Numbered from the stretch's first letter, positions 37,101 through 60,085 are shown. The stretch is DNA of 64,000 nucleotides from Brachypodius melanocephalos (GCA_013398615.1 VZSR01003798.1:8791992-8855991); one strand, 5' to 3'. The notes: generated by a model not told the origin, from the letters alone. Program-made: numbers and translations.

Positions 37101-40100
37101 TAGAATTTATGATGGAATAGAATTTGCAACCATGTCAAATTTACCTATGAAACTGGTTGATACAGAGGATGTCCTAAGAGAATTTACCTTCAAAACTCCT
37201 TTGCTAGATTAAATATTAATATATCCATCCTACAACAGTACCACACAGTCTGTATTTCCTGAATAACCACATTAAAGATTTACCAGTTGGAAAAATTCAT
37301 CCATCTCAGATAGAATGTACTTTACCATTTTAATCTAAATCTTACAGAAATCACTGCAGTCTTGTACTGACTTCAGCCTTCCCTGAGACATGTCTGAAAA
37401 ACTCACCTCTCCTTGGTTTTGGCACAAAAAATCTAAGAGTCTCTTCTACATACTTTCATAGATCAAAATCAGGGAAAAAAAAAAGATACTTACAGACTGG
37501 ACCCAGTTCTGAGAGATTGTCAAAAGCACAGACACCAGTTGTACCCAAAGTTGCACAAACCTACAAAAAACCAAACATGTTATAATGGATTTGTTTTCAT
37601 TTAATACATGGATGCAGCATTTTAAAAGTGGGCAGTTTATTGCAGACAGCCAAAGCATTTTTTTAATTTAATAAAATAGAAATTCTTGTATACATTTAAC
37701 TCTTCAGCTAATATATTTTAACACAACAAGAAATTTTTTATATGTAATTTCATGCTGACATTAAGACTATAACACTATGTCAATATCCCCAACCAGAAAG
37801 CTGAACGTACAAAGACTGGCACTAGGCCTTTCTTTCTGTCTTCTGCAATGGCTTTCTTCAAAGTTTCACCTCTGAGGGAAAAGTTCTCATCCACAGGCAG
37901 AAATTTTATCTTCACAAGAGAAATCAAGCCAGCCTTTTCTACAGATGAATGTGCCTTTAAAATAAGAAAAACAGTAAGAACTCAAGCTCTGAGGCTGAAC
38001 AGCTGCAGTAAGTTATGGCTTTATGAAAAACAGTGGTGGCAAGAAATACAGAGATAATGACCTTACTGTAATGCATATTAATACAAGTCTGAAAGCATCT
38101 TTTTTGTGAGTAACTATATGAAATGGTATACTATAATTCCAAAGAATGCTTCATTTACTAGAGTACTGGTTTTTAAAATGTAAGAATAGGCATCCTCATC
38201 TTGTGTTTGGAGGGCCTTGTATCAAAACTCAGCTCTTAAAGGAGCCTCTAGAAATGAATCAATCTCAGCTTACTCTCTCCTCCCTGCTATAAAAAGTTAA
38301 ATCCCCTGAAGTGTGTTTACTTCTGGATAGAGCAAAACACCTTACAACATAAAGTCCTTTCAGTATACTACGAGAGAATGAGCATGAGTGTCTCTCCTGT
38401 GGCAATTTTCCCAGGGGAATATAATTGCTCAGTTCAGGAGGCCAAGGACAGAACAAGTTTGCTGACAAAAGCCAATAGTGGAGCCCACAGCCAGGAGCAG
38501 CATTTAGGTAACAATGCCTTGAGCATGCCTGTCTCTGAGGGGAAGGAGGCTGGGAAGAAACACGAGATGAAGCAGCATGAGATCAGCACCTAGTTCCTGG
38601 AGTAAAGCTTTGTGAAAAACAGGAAGGAAGTGCAGAAATCAGTAATGTGAAACAATCTCTTGAGGACTGCCAAGACCCTAAAAACCTTGCCTCACAGTGA
38701 TCTCGCTTCCTCATCTGCAGAAAGCAACAGTAAGGGAACTGGTCCATGCTTGTGAGGCATTCCTGTGTCGTTCTACAGAAATGTGACTTCACATGGCAAA
38801 GGCTGAGTGAGACAACAGAAGCAACTTGTTTTCCTTGGAATCGTAAGAACCCACTTGATCAGATGCATAAGCGACGAGGCGAGAATTGAGCGAGGACTCA
38901 TCAGTGTCTGGTTCAGAAACCTTCATCTCCAGAATTTTGTTCTTCCTTGCTGCCAGCAGTGCAACCAAGGTTGATTCACTCACAGTGCTCTGCAAAGACA
39001 TTGCTCATTTACTGCATCTGCTCCTTCATTGCTAATTTGCCAGGGATCTGCTGAAATCAGTGAAGTGCCCAGCTGCCCACCCCCTCTTTTATTCCTACTT
39101 CTGCTTTTCTCTGACACAGTGGAGAGTCATCAGCTGCTGAGCAGCTCTCTGGGCCAGCAGCACAAAACAAAGCCTTTTAACTGCTGTATATTTTAATGTG
39201 CAGCACCAAGTTCTGGGGAGTAAATAAACGATATTTTCCTTTTGTTCTACAGATAAAACATAGTATTTCCCATAAAATTACAAACATGATCAAAGCCCCT
39301 TATAATAACAAAGATGCAGCACTGATTTCAGGGAACTCTTGCTTACACCTTCTGGAAGGAGGTAACAGTTCAGGCCTTGATTTTGCACCTCTCAGAGACA
39401 AAAACCAGACATGAGAAAAAGGAAAATAATTTCTTGTGCAGCTAAGGACTGTGGCAGAAGGATAGTGACAAGGATTCCTTCCCTAAATACGTAAGAATCA
39501 CTTCAGTACAAAATTTGGTGATGTGAAACAGATTGAAGAAATGAAATCTGACTCATTTATCCTTAAAAAGACCACAAAAATACCTGCTGTTTGTCCATAA
39601 CACAGTACTAAAAGCAATAGCAGTTTCTATTCTATAATCTTTCATATTTAATACTAAAATTTGGGAAAATAATAACAAACTGGGATTCAGACCCATATAG
39701 AAAATTTTGTTGGTTTTATCTTTAGAAAAACTATCACCCAGAGAGAAATTCACTTGAAAACAAAATGTTGATGAGGCCATCCCTAATCTCCCCTACCTGT
39801 AGTACTCCTCCACCCACACTGTCGGGATGGTGGTGCAGGAATTTATCAGGAAGGCCCAGCATTTTAGCCAACCAATCCATCACATTCATTTCCAGTTCTG
39901 TACAGGCTGGGCTGGAGGCCTAGAAAAAAATTAAAAAGGAGAATCAGGCTGTAATTCCCCCTGGGCACTGATCCCTTGTCCAACTGAGAGCCAAGAGAGG
40001 CAACCAGCTGATCTGATACAGCTACATGGAGACCACACCCACCAATTTCTTACAGGTTTATGAGCTTCTATTTCTTGCACAGAGTCACACATCTAAAAAT

Positions 40101-42839
40101 CTGGGCAACTTTGGCACTGGGGAAAACATTGGCTTCAGAAACTACTGCAGGGTGCAGAATCATAAGCAAGTAGTGGTCTGTAGCTGCTGCAGGCAAGCAG
40201 CCCCAAAATACGTAGACATTCTGGCCCAGGGCATCAAACAATTATTTTCAGAAGAGGAAAAATAGGAAGTGTGTTCTCTCAAAGGAGCAGGAGAACTGGA
40301 ATGGAGCCCAATCTAGTCTGCAGTCATGGATGGTGGCTGCTTTACTGCTTACACTGCTTGTGTAACAGTCTTGGCATTGAGACTAAATGACAAGGAACAA
40401 TGCTCACAGTGGGATATGCAAAAAATTTGAAAATAAACATTTCTAGTATATTTTCTTCATTCACCTCTTACTACTAGGTAATACTTGCTCTTATGTGTTC
40501 TTTTGGATTTTTTTTTTTTTTAATAAGGGACTATTTTCATTTACACAACAACATACGGCTGGTTAAAACAAATAATTACACTGACTCAGAGAACAAGAAA
40601 GAATGACTATGACCTGCTCTTGCATATTACACACAGGAGAGGAATGTCTAAAATAGCCCCCAAAAATTTACCCATGTGAATCCCAAGCAGTTAATTGCGT
40701 CAGCCAACATATCTCCAAGGAGTGAAGGCCAGGAAGTTAGAGCTGGAAAGTAGGCATGCATGTGTGGACTTTGCCAATGGACTACCTAGAACAGAATTAT
40801 GTAGAAGTTAAATCTGAAAATGTCACAAAACTTTGCATGAGGTGTAATGGTTATTATCTGTTTAAAGTGAGAGAAAAGGATTACAGCAACATAATACATA
40901 CAACAGTACATCTGCTAGCAGAGAGCTGCAAAGATAATATCAACGGGGAGCAGCACTAGCAGATGATAACACTGCATTATTAACAGATAAATTGCAAATA
41001 ACAGCAAAAGCACTTATCTGAATTAAACAGGCAGACAAAGATTCTGAACAGGAAAGAATGTTGTGCCATGTTTGAAAGACCAGAGTCAGAAAGATTTATC
41101 AAAATATTTATCTTTATGAAGGGAATCCTTGCAACAAAGTTGCTCATTTTGTCAAACAACAACTTGCCTTTAGCTGCACACAGCAATTTACAACTATATT
41201 AACCCTTCTATACACCTGAAGGAGTTTGTGTGGAGGACATTAGCATAAATACATGTAATCTGTTTGCCTCTCTTAAATCAGATCAAGTTCCTGCAAGCAT
41301 CTATAAAAAAAATTGAGAACAGACTTTGAAAAAGCTTCTTACATAAAACACGCAAATTGGTAATATGAATTCTCTTAGCAGAATCTGCAGTACTTATGTA
41401 CAAGAGGAAGTAGACTTCTACATTCAAAGCACAGGAGACAAGCCTTGTATGTACATGAAGCTGGACAAGAGTTGTTTCACCTTGCTGTGCCGAGTTTCCA
41501 TATCTCTGAAATTAAGATTATATGGTTCAGCAGGCAGAGACATTGTGAAGCTAATCATTTTCTCACACTGGTGAATTTGTTTCCCTATAAGCAAATATGA
41601 TTTATATACAAAGTAGTTTAAAAATACACTCACAATCTAACTCCTAAAATTAGTTAGGAACTGTGGACATAACATCTATTATTTATGCTATATTTTTGGG
41701 TACTCTACTTATTTAGAACAATGTTCTGCAGAACCTGTACATTCCCAGGATTTGGAGCTCATCCCAGGTAGTAATGGCTTTTTCCTGTCATGATTAAACT
41801 TTATTTCTTACCCCTGGCATAATAATCTTCTCTATATCTCCGAAGATGTTGTCCCAGCTGTCTGGGTCCATTGGGGCAGAGTCTGGCAGCTGGGTTCTCA
41901 TGTAACCTGGCTGTACATCAGGAGTCACCCGTCTCTCTCTCACATTGCTCAGGTACTGGCAAATGTAATCCACCATCTCTTTCCCTGGAAGAGGCAAACC
42001 GTGTTTTCAGTTTCAGTCATGGAAACACTAACTAGCAGTACCAGCACTCCACACAATCAGTCCTTAGCATTGGAGAGAGATTCCAATAGCACTGGAATAC
42101 TGCTCCCAGCTCCTCCCTCCTATACCCTACTTGTCCCATCTAATAATGTTCTAAAACAGGTTCACAGGGTTTTGGGGTTTTTTTTGTGTCATCACTGAAT
42201 AGTTCAAATGTACCTTTAAAACACAATCATGGTACAAGTACAGTTTGTTTGGTTACTGAAAGGTTAGATTTTCTTGCCTACAAATTAACTGAAACTGCAT
42301 TTCACAGGAATTAAATTTTCCTAATGTCTTACACTTCCTTGTCATTATAGCAAAGCCCATTTTGCATCCTCTGAAATCAGTTGCACACCTTTTCTCCACA
42401 CCTTTTCTCCACTTTTTTAAGGCAATCTCCTGCAGCCCTGGAACCAAAGTTGGCTCTCCATCTCCAGAAGTGTGCAAGTACCACTGCTGTCTCAGGGTGC
42501 CAGTCAATGAAGAGTAACTGTTCACAACCCCTTAGCACAGGTTTATTCAGAATTACAGTTTGGCAGCTTTCCCACAGCATCTTAGATGTAAGACCAAAAA
42601 GGCTAAACTACCCCCAGACTATAAATCCATTAATTTAAACTCAACCCTGGGACACATTCTTTCCTCAGTCTCAGCAGATCCAAGTCTCAAGGACAAGCAC
42701 ACAAATAAAGAGTATACAGCCCATCCTAATTTGGGGTATCACTCGCAGCCCTACAACAGTTGATCTCTATGAGCAAAAGTTACCTCTTTGTAAGAGCCAC
42801 AGATCACTCACCTCTCTGTCTGTACTCCTCAGGCTCCAT
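33349..42839 (-). CDS. HDC: Histidine decarboxylase (PLP-dependent)
   Basis: HDC decarboxylates L-histidine to histamine in the cytosol of mast cells, enterochromaffin-like cells and some neurons. Twelve coding exons give 665 residues (human 662): 42812-42839, 41812-41984, 40672-40785, 39797-39919, 38855-38989, 37811-37954, 37494-37560, 36546-36708, 36344-36434, 35079-35177, 34293-34394 and 33349-34107. All borders are GT/AG. Residues 1-475 form the group II decarboxylase fold. Lys304 (NPSKW) bears the cofactor, Asp272 (HIDAAY) contacts its ring nitrogen, His193 stacks on it and Tyr333 lies on the mobile loop. Ser353 (PLSRRF) matches human Ser354, which favours histidine over aromatic amino acids. 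Residue 80 is Phe where human has Tyr81. The tail, removed to mature the enzyme in mammals, is diverged in its middle but ends in a conserved block (PEDMM... CGLQLPCCPLQAIV). A TATA promoter lies upstream. Confidence 0.97.
34293..34394 (-). CDS. HDC: HDC coding exon 11 (residues 380-413)
   Basis: Encodes GTETAKFFESLVKSDPHFEI and ends GLVVFRLK. Acceptor ATAG|GGTACT, donor AAG|GTAAAG. Confidence 0.95.
35079..35177 (-). CDS. HDC: HDC coding exon 10 (residues 347-379), specificity Ser
   Basis: Encodes HWQIPLSRRFRSLKLWFVLR and ends AHVRQ. Ser353 is the residue that in human HDC (Ser354) distinguishes it from DOPA decarboxylase (Gly). Acceptor ACAG|CACTGG, donor CAG|GTGTGT. Confidence 0.96.
36344..36434 (-). 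CDS. HDC: HDC coding exon 9 (residues 316-346), catalytic loop
   Basis: Encodes KDKYKLHQTFSVNPVYLRHA; Tyr333 matches human loop residue Tyr334. Acceptor TAG|GGTTAA, donor ATG|GTAAGT. Confidence 0.95.
36546..36708 (-). CDS. HDC: HDC coding exon 8 (residues 262-315), PLP lysine
   Basis: Holds Asp272 (LWLHIDAAYAGTAF) and Schiff-base Lys304 (FTFNPSKWMMVHFDCTG). Acceptor AACAG|GTGATG, donor TG|GTGAGT splitting Trp316. Confidence 0.96.
37494..37560 (-). CDS. HDC: HDC coding exon 7 (residues 240-261)
   Basis: Encodes VCATLGTTGVCAFDNLSELG then Pro-Val and one base of Cys262. Acceptor GTAG|GTTTGT, donor T|GTAAGT. Confidence 0.94.
37811..37954 (-). CDS. HDC: HDC coding exon 6 (residues 192-239), cofactor-stacking His
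   Basis: Starts AHSSVEKAGLISLVKIKFLP; His193 stacks on the PLP ring in the family. Ends LVPVF with donor TTT|GTACGT, so Val240 comes from the next exon. Confidence 0.94.
38855..38989 (-). CDS. HDC: HDC coding exon 5 (residues 147-191)
   Basis: Encodes STVSESTLVALLAARKNKIL, with the Ser/Thr residues near the cofactor phosphate. Acceptor TGCAG|AGCACT, donor CAA|GTGGGT, a slightly weak donor. Confidence 0.95.
39797..39919 (-). CDS. HDC: HDC coding exon 4 (residues 106-146)
   Basis: Encodes ASSPACTELEMNVMDWLAKM and ends GGGVLQ. Human has SSQGGG where this has DSVGGG. Acceptor CTAG|GCCTCC, donor CAG|GTAGGG. Confidence 0.95.
40672..40785 (-). CDS. HDC: HDC coding exon 3 (residues 68-105), Phe80
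   Basis: Encodes VVHWQSPHMHAYFPALTSWP and ends NCLGFTW, part of the substrate pocket. Codon TTT gives Phe80 in place of human Tyr81. Acceptor TAG|GTAGTC, donor TGG|GTAAAT. Confidence 0.95.
41812..41984 (-). CDS. HDC: HDC coding exon 2 (residues 10-67)
   Basis: Encodes GKEMVDYICQYLSNVRERRV and the PDVQPGY block typical of group II decarboxylases. Acceptor TTCCAG|GGAAAG, donor GGG|GTAAGA. Confidence 0.96.
42812..42839 (-). CDS. HDC: HDC coding exon 1 (residues 1-9)
   Basis: Twenty-eight bases encoding MEPEEYRQR plus the first base of Gly10; donor G|GTGAGT. Human starts MMEPEEY, so numbering here is one lower in the catalytic domain. Confidence 0.93.
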
Positions 42840-42952
42840 ATGGATTCCTTAGGAATGCACCTCTTCAGACCTGGGCCACCACCTTTTGGGGCTGTGGTCA
42901 GTTTGGTCTGGTGCCCTGCCAGCTGCTTCCCCCTTTATAGCTCCCTTTATCT
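42840..42952 (-). promoter_or_regulatory. HDC: HDC core promoter: TATA box and GATA motif
   Basis: TATAAA on the minus strand (42934-42939) sits about 95 bases upstream of the HDC ATG. This predicts a start near 42905 and a 5' UTR of about 65 bases. AGATAA (42947-42952) lies 8 bases further upstream. GATA factors are known to drive HDC in mast cells; use of this site is inference. Confidence 0.6.
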
Positions 42953-45609
42953 CTCAGACTCACACATTCTGGAAAAGGTTTAACAGGCAGGTTATTGGTG
43001 AGTGTTTATCTAACTCCTCCCAGCTGAGGGTTTTTACAATCTCTCATGTTCTCATCTGTGTTCTTTTGATGTGTAAGATAGTGTATCACTAAGAGGAGCT
43101 GCCTCTGCACTTTCCCATTTTGTATCAATCTTTCAGAAGCCTCACAGTAATCCATGCCATGAATATAAGGTACATTAACATGAGACTTGTGGGAGAGAAA
43201 AAGCTCAAGAGCTTTCAAACCAAATAAAAGCTAGCAGATGTTACACCAGCACACCCAGGCACTGTGCTAGCAGTAGCCACTAAAACAAGGTACGAGCACA
43301 GAACAAATTTGACATGGGAGACAGGGACTTTTCCTAACTCTTGTTTTGAGAACCCCTTTTTTTCCCATAAAAAGAGTATACCTACATCCCCACAAGTCTT
43401 CAGTCCTTATGCTATCAGTCCCATGCTGCTGCAAGGAAAGGCTTCACAGTTATTGCCAGTTCCAGAACTGCAATGTGAAGCAGCAATGATCCTCTTTGTG
43501 GATTTCCTGCCCTTCAGATCAGAGCAGGTTACACTAAGCAGGGTGATGCTCCTCCATGGATATCACCCCAGACCACAGAGCTGGAAAAATGCACCTTTTC
43601 CCACATTGTGCTTTCTTTTCTCCCTTATGATACGTATAAACACTGGGATTTAGTCTTGCCTCTCCAATTCCTCCAAGTCCTCCACCTGGATTGTTCTCAT
43701 TTTGAAAGAACAGCCCTACAGATTTCCAGTTTTAGGACCTGAAAACACATCCTGACCCCTCTCTAGCAGCACAGTCTTTGACACTACTCAATGTTGAATC
43801 CTTACCCATCTTCATTTGCCCTACACTGCACCAGGCAGCCCTGGGAAAAGAGAGACTTGTGGACTAAGCACCAGAAAGAGAAATTATTTCCCACACAATA
43901 TATTCTTGCCTATTTTTGCCATAGCCTAGCCTCCTGCTTGGGGCCAGCCCCGCTGGAGACAGGATGCTAGGCAGATCCTGTGTCTGATACCTGACAGTAG
44001 TTTTGCTGTTCTCTCACAGGAGAGAACCGGCTGCCAGTGCAGCTTTGATTCTCTGCCCCAGGTACTCTAATGCAGCACAACCACTTACACAGTTCCAGGA
44101 AGTTTTTACATAGTTCTCAGAGCACACTGTCTACAGAACAGTGTGAAACCTTTCCTGGTTTCTGCTACAATTAGATACTTGAGAAGGAACTGTTTTACAG
44201 AGATGAGAAAAGATGCCCTGACATACACACATCAGATTAATGTACTGAAATAAAAAAAAACGCTAATTGATAAAAAGGCATTGAGAGAAGTGCAAAAAAC
44301 TACTATATACATACTCATGTTTTATCCCATATTGCTCTGGAAACATTAGGAAAAAAGCAAGAAGCTGCCCACATATTTAATAGGAATTTATGAACATCTC
44401 TTGGCTGTACTGTAAATTATTCCATAAAGGGGAACAAGCTAAGAAGGGACAGGCATCAAGCACAGTACCTCAACTCAAAAGAACCAAAGTTCTCAAAAAC
44501 TCTTGATTTCAGCTCATTGCAAGTGATTAATATGCTATTATATATGGACATCTGTTCAAAGAAACAGATGGTAGCTAACTACATTTATGTTTTTAATTTG
44601 GAAAAGCAAATAAGGAACAGTGTTTTTAACAATGTTTTCAGAGCTAAAGTATATATTAAATATCTCATGTAACATATACCCTACACTTTAGCTCAAAGGT
44701 GACTGTTTCACTGGGTTGATCTCATTCTGTGCAGAAGAGAACAAACAGCAGGTCCTGTTCGGAACTAAAATAAAATAGCTGATAATGGATTACAGGTAGG
44801 ATAAATATTGCTGGTGATAAACAAGGCTTTGTTACAGCTACGCTGCACTCAGAGGGGTTTGTTACGGACAATGAGGAGTAGAATATTTGCTCACAGGAAA
44901 CAGAATGAATAGAAAATGTTCATTTCATTGTTTGCTGCCAACATCTGCTGTCACAACCGTGGGAAACCCTCCACTTGGATGTGAACGTTGCCACTATCAC
45001 CACTCAAACACTGCCACTTATCATTATTAAGAAATCATAGAGATTACACTGTTGCTACATTTGTGGGATGTGAGGACACAAACATTATTTTGATCACAGA
45101 GTAATTAATTGGAACAATGCCTAAGCAGCACATTTCCCTTGGCTAACTGGTTCCTCAGTCTGCTAGTGACATAATGGATAGTTCCTGAAAAAAATCTCTA
45201 AAATAGAGCAATTTCCAGTTAACCACTGCACAAGGTTTGCTTCAACTCCTAATACTAGCATGATGATGTCCTTGAAAATAATTCTTCTAAAACCCACCAT
45301 CACAGATTTCCCATTTTTATCTTTTGACTATTTTTAGATTGAATTTGCAAATCAAAATCAAATTGACCAAACATATAACAATAAGAAGACGTCTAGATTT
45401 TTTTCCCTGCCAAATCTATAAACCCAAGTCAAATTTTGAGCAGTTTGACAAAGTTTTGTACAGTACAATGCAATCCTTTCCCCATTCCTCCCTCCTTCCA
45501 TTTAAGGCCATTCTATACCCAAAACTGTTTTTTCATGGTTTTCCAGATGCCTAACACAGAACAGCTTTGATCCTCTCATTCACACACAAACCAATTGAAT
45601 AGATTTTAC
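42953..45609. other. Intergenic DNA between HDC promoter and GABPB1 3' end
   Basis: About 2.6 kb with no recognised exon. It includes a probable CR1 remnant at 43930-44010. A 129-codon plus-strand frame (43264-43653) has no known homology. Distal HDC regulatory elements would be expected here. Confidence 0.55.
43930..44010 (+). mobile_element. Degraded CR1-like 3' end
   Basis: Reads GCTGGAGACAGGATGCTAGG, then CAGATCCTGTGTCTGA, matching the order of the sauropsid CR1 3' region (GGACACAGGATGCTGGGC, then TGGTCTGACC). Old and truncated; limits approximate. Confidence 0.5.
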
Positions 45610-47249
45610 ACTATATATATGTGGAAAAGATATTTAATTGTAAAATAGAAAAAGTAGGCCAGAGTACAGTTTTAAGGGTAATTCTTCCGTGTACAGTATA
45701 GATAAACCAGACTTTTTGCTTAAGTTTATATAAACAATTCCATAAAAGCAGTGAACATGGAACAACAAAGCAAAGCACAAAGTTTTATCTTACATAAAAC
45801 GGATCTGCACAGTAGTTCAAAATTTAATGTAACACAGCACTGAACAATCTTAAGGCAGCTCAGTCTAAGCACAGGACTAGAAGCCAGGAACTCCTGAGAT
45901 CCATCCCCAGGTGACCACAGGTTCACACGGTGTTAAGCCAGTCATTTAACACTCCCTCGTGTTGCACTTAAACCAGTTATAAAACTGAGACAATAACACT
46001 CACTTACCTGCCTCAGGCAGTGCAGTAAGGGTTCTTTAAAAGATTTTACAATGCTCTGAAGATGTAACGTGCCATATAAATTTTAAGCATAATAGATCAC
46101 TGCACAGACACACACAAACACAGTATCACAGTGAGGAACAATGATGCTGGGTAGGAAGAGCATCACTACAACATAAAAAAATTACTTGTCCAATTGTGTA
46201 ATTAAAATGCAAAAGTCCGTTTAAAAAAAGTATCACTGAAGTAATTTCAAGGCTATTGGGGAAGAGAGATCAACAGGGATATTCTAAAATAGCTACTATT
46301 TGTGTTCCAGTGGAGACATTCTTTTCACCTCTGTACTGAACTTTAAAATTTTTGTACAGGAAAATTGTAAGACACGAAACGAATTTTCAATGCCTCCACT
46401 ACCAAATTCTGTCTCTTAATATGTAAATTAGGATACTTTTTTGTTCTTCTTAATTACAAATTACATTCTTCCAAGAAATATACCATCCACAATAAAACTG
46501 GCTGCTAGCTTACTTCAAATGACCTATAGCCTAAACATTTTTCTCATAATTTTTCTCATCTTTGCTGAAAAATACCTATGCAAGATGTATGTGTAGAAAT
46601 TATAAAAACATGCAGCATATGTACAAACTGAAAAGTTTAAAAAATATTAGCTTCATATACATGTAAATCTACTTGGATATATCTGAAATTAAATATAAAA
46701 ATTTCACCACCTAAAATAAAAAAAAACAACCAAAAATGGTTTTCAGAGAATCTGAGACAACTACTTAAAGCTGTACAAAGATTTCCACCTGGAAATGTCT
46801 TATTCAGAGAAGTTGAGGTGTTATCATGTAGAAATAACTGTTAATTAATTTTGTCACATAATCAAATTTCAAATTGTCAGCTTAAATCAATATCACCCTT
46901 AAAACTGTTCTGTTTTTCAGAAGTTAGATTCATACTAAAATCAAAAATTTCACAAAAACATTGGCTTTTCATGTTTCTGGATCCCTTCAAAAAGATTTAT
47001 CAACTCATTTTTGAAACTGTAAAAAAACCAACTATTTACAGTATTTAATTTTAAATACTTTTCACAATTTCTAAATTCAGAGTTTTTATGTTACAAGAAA
47101 TTAATCAGAGCTCACGGCTTAAGTCCAGTTATCAACTTGTAGCATCTTCTCTATCATGAAATCCCATGGCTGTACCTATATACTGTACAGTTCAAGATTG
47201 TACTGCAGGTTTTTGAAAGTAACAGGCTTTGCAGTGTGTTCATTTTTTA
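45610..47249 (-). other. GABPB1: Probable GABPB1 3' UTR
   Basis: AT-rich DNA directly beyond the GABPB1 stop without other genes. ATTAAA on the minus strand (45633-45638) is a candidate poly(A) signal; another ATTAAA is at about 45823-45828. A much nearer AATAAA (47246-47251) overlaps the stop codon. The true end is not decided by sequence. Confidence 0.4.

Positions 47250-47251
<2 letters not shown>
47246..47251 (-). promoter_or_regulatory. GABPB1: AATAAA overlapping the GABPB1 stop codon
   Basis: AATAAA on the minus strand includes the last two bases of the stop TAA. A second AATAAA (47262-47267) lies in the codons for Asn-Lys just before the end. Use as a poly(A) signal is not established. 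Confidence 0.4.
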
Positions 47252-57932
<10,681 letters not shown>

Positions 57933-59339
57933 CTAGTGAAGAACATAAAAGAATATAAAGACAAAATAATAAGATCATCACTACTTTAAATACATGTTGC
58001 CTTTCTTTTTTCAAATTTATTACTTCTGAACTACTCTGAAAAGTTCAGAAACTGGAGTTGTTATTTTAACCATGAGAACAAGCTTTATTGATAGCAATAA
58101 GCCGTTTGATTCTAGAATTACTCCTGCCAGCCAAACAGAATGGATACTGATGCACAGATTTCAGTATTACAATGCTGTAACCACTGTAGCTGTAAAGTTA
58201 AACAAAATTTACCCTGAACTGGATGCACATTTCTTATAGCAGAAGGCAATTTCAAAGCTCTCACCTGTTACTGCAACTTTCAGCAGCTTTGTCCAGGTTT
58301 CAAACGGTTCTACATCACAGCTACTGTGTCATGCACCCAAAGGCACTACATCCACTTTTCCAAAATGCCTACATGTATTTAGGAGGTACCACTATGTAAA
58401 TGCACTGAGATAGGTATGAAACACAACACCTTTCTGACATCTTGTCCATCACTATTTTTGTTCACCCTAAAATATAATTCCTATACTCCCAGATGCAAAA
58501 TGACACAATAAGCATATTATTGTACTACATACAAGAGTATTACATAAAATCTTCACCTGAAAACAAATATTACTACCTGCTTTAACTGTCTACAGTTACT
58601 AAAACCATGTGAAGTGCAAAGTTTTGAGATATCACTGAGATATTAGCTGAAAAACCTTCACATCGTGATTGGATAATGTCCCTTTCATACCAAGGTCCCA
58701 TATAATACTTGCAATAATATATGTAGACAAATGACACCTGTTTCTGTTGCATCAAAGATTTGCTAGAAACACAACTTTTTAAACTCACCCCATTTCATAC
58801 TTGCTATCAAATTTACTCAGTAAAAAAAATTAGAACTAAACCATAACTTATGCTACTAACCAAAATATACCACTACTAACATTTTCGTATACTTATAGCT
58901 ATGTTTTCCACTACCAGGATGCTAAAAATGGAACTGCTTTCATCAGTTTAGTTTCCAGTCACAAACAAAGTTAAGCCTGTATTACTAATAAGAGCAGTTG
59001 TGAGGCCACATGTCCTACACAAATGTCCTACACAAAGTGAAGAGTGTATCAGTCCAGGAAAGAAATACCCTTAAACATATAAATCTATCACAAAAGTAGT
59101 ATCTTTAGAAACTTGTCTGTACCTGGCTCAACTGGCACATTGCTCAATAAACTGAAAGCTGTTGACTTTGGAAGAAACTAGAAAGGAGACCAAAACACTG
59201 CAAATGCACTACTGAACACAGATCAGTAGGGCTGTGAACTAGAGCAGATTACCTCTGTCTACAGAACTGACTGCAGGCAGAAATATCCCTGTCACCAAAA
59301 TACTCCATTTATGTCCATCTGGCACATGTGAACACATTG

Positions 59340-59570
59340 ACTTGTCTCCAGACAGAAAAGTGAAGAGAAGCAGGAAAGTGGCAGGACAGGACAAATACTG
59401 ACAATGGGAAAAGGAAGGAAAAAAGGAACACAGTCAGATGCAGAGGAAGGGACAACTGCTGTCTGACTTCCATGAAGAAAAAGAGCAAAAGAGAAAATCT
59501 AGGAAAGATCCTAAGGAATGGAATAAGAGAAAATCTGTCACACCTGTTCAAGAGAAACAATAAAAGTAAC
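59340..59570. repeat. Purine-rich tract in GABPB1 intron 1
   Basis: Over 200 bases with a strong excess of A and G on the plus strand (runs such as GGGAAAAGGAAGGAAAAAAG). Seen from the transcript it is a pyrimidine-rich stretch. Confidence 0.6.
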
Positions 59571-59884
59571 AATACCAAACATAAGGCAAGAGATGGTACT
59601 TGGCAAATGCAGCAGTGAAATGAAGGAATAGAGCACTCCTTTTACTTTTTCTTCCCCCCAGAGGGAATTTCAAGTTAAGGAGGAGAAGTATGCCCACAGA
59701 CAGACATCCTTTTTCTGGTGGTATAATACTAAAAAGGCCCTCAGAAGCAAAGGAAAGTTGGAACTTAATTCAAAATACTAAGGTTACAACTAGCTCAGAA
59801 AGACAACTATCCGTTTTCCTTATATTTATTTTTGATTTAAACAGCAGTAGAGCAAAGGATCTAATAAAATCTCATTTTGGAATT

Positions 59885-60085
59885 TCGGAACAATTAAGGC
59901 TGAAGGGGGCCTCTCAAAGTCACTCAGTTCAATATCCCAGTCAGAGTCCAGAGCTGGCCCAGGGCTCAGTCCTGTTGAGTTCTGAATGTCTCTCTATTGA
60001 TGAACATCCACCACTCCTTCAGCCTCATTCCAGTGTCCAACCACCCTCATGGAAGAGCTGCCTTCAGTGCAGACCCATCTTCCTC
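59885..60085 (-). mobile_element. CR1 LINE fragment in GABPB1 intron 1
   Basis: The plus strand follows the antisense CR1 3' consensus in order: GGGGGCCTCTCAAAGTCACT, AGAGCTGGCCCAGGGCTCAG, CATCCACCACTCCTTCAGCC and CATTCCAGTGTCCAACCACC. It is diverged and 5'-truncated, and lacks the terminal short repeat. The consensus was recalled, not searched. Confidence 0.75.

Noticed and set aside
43264..43653. 129-codon plus-strand frame upstream of HDC
   Set aside because: No homology and no conserved start or splice context.
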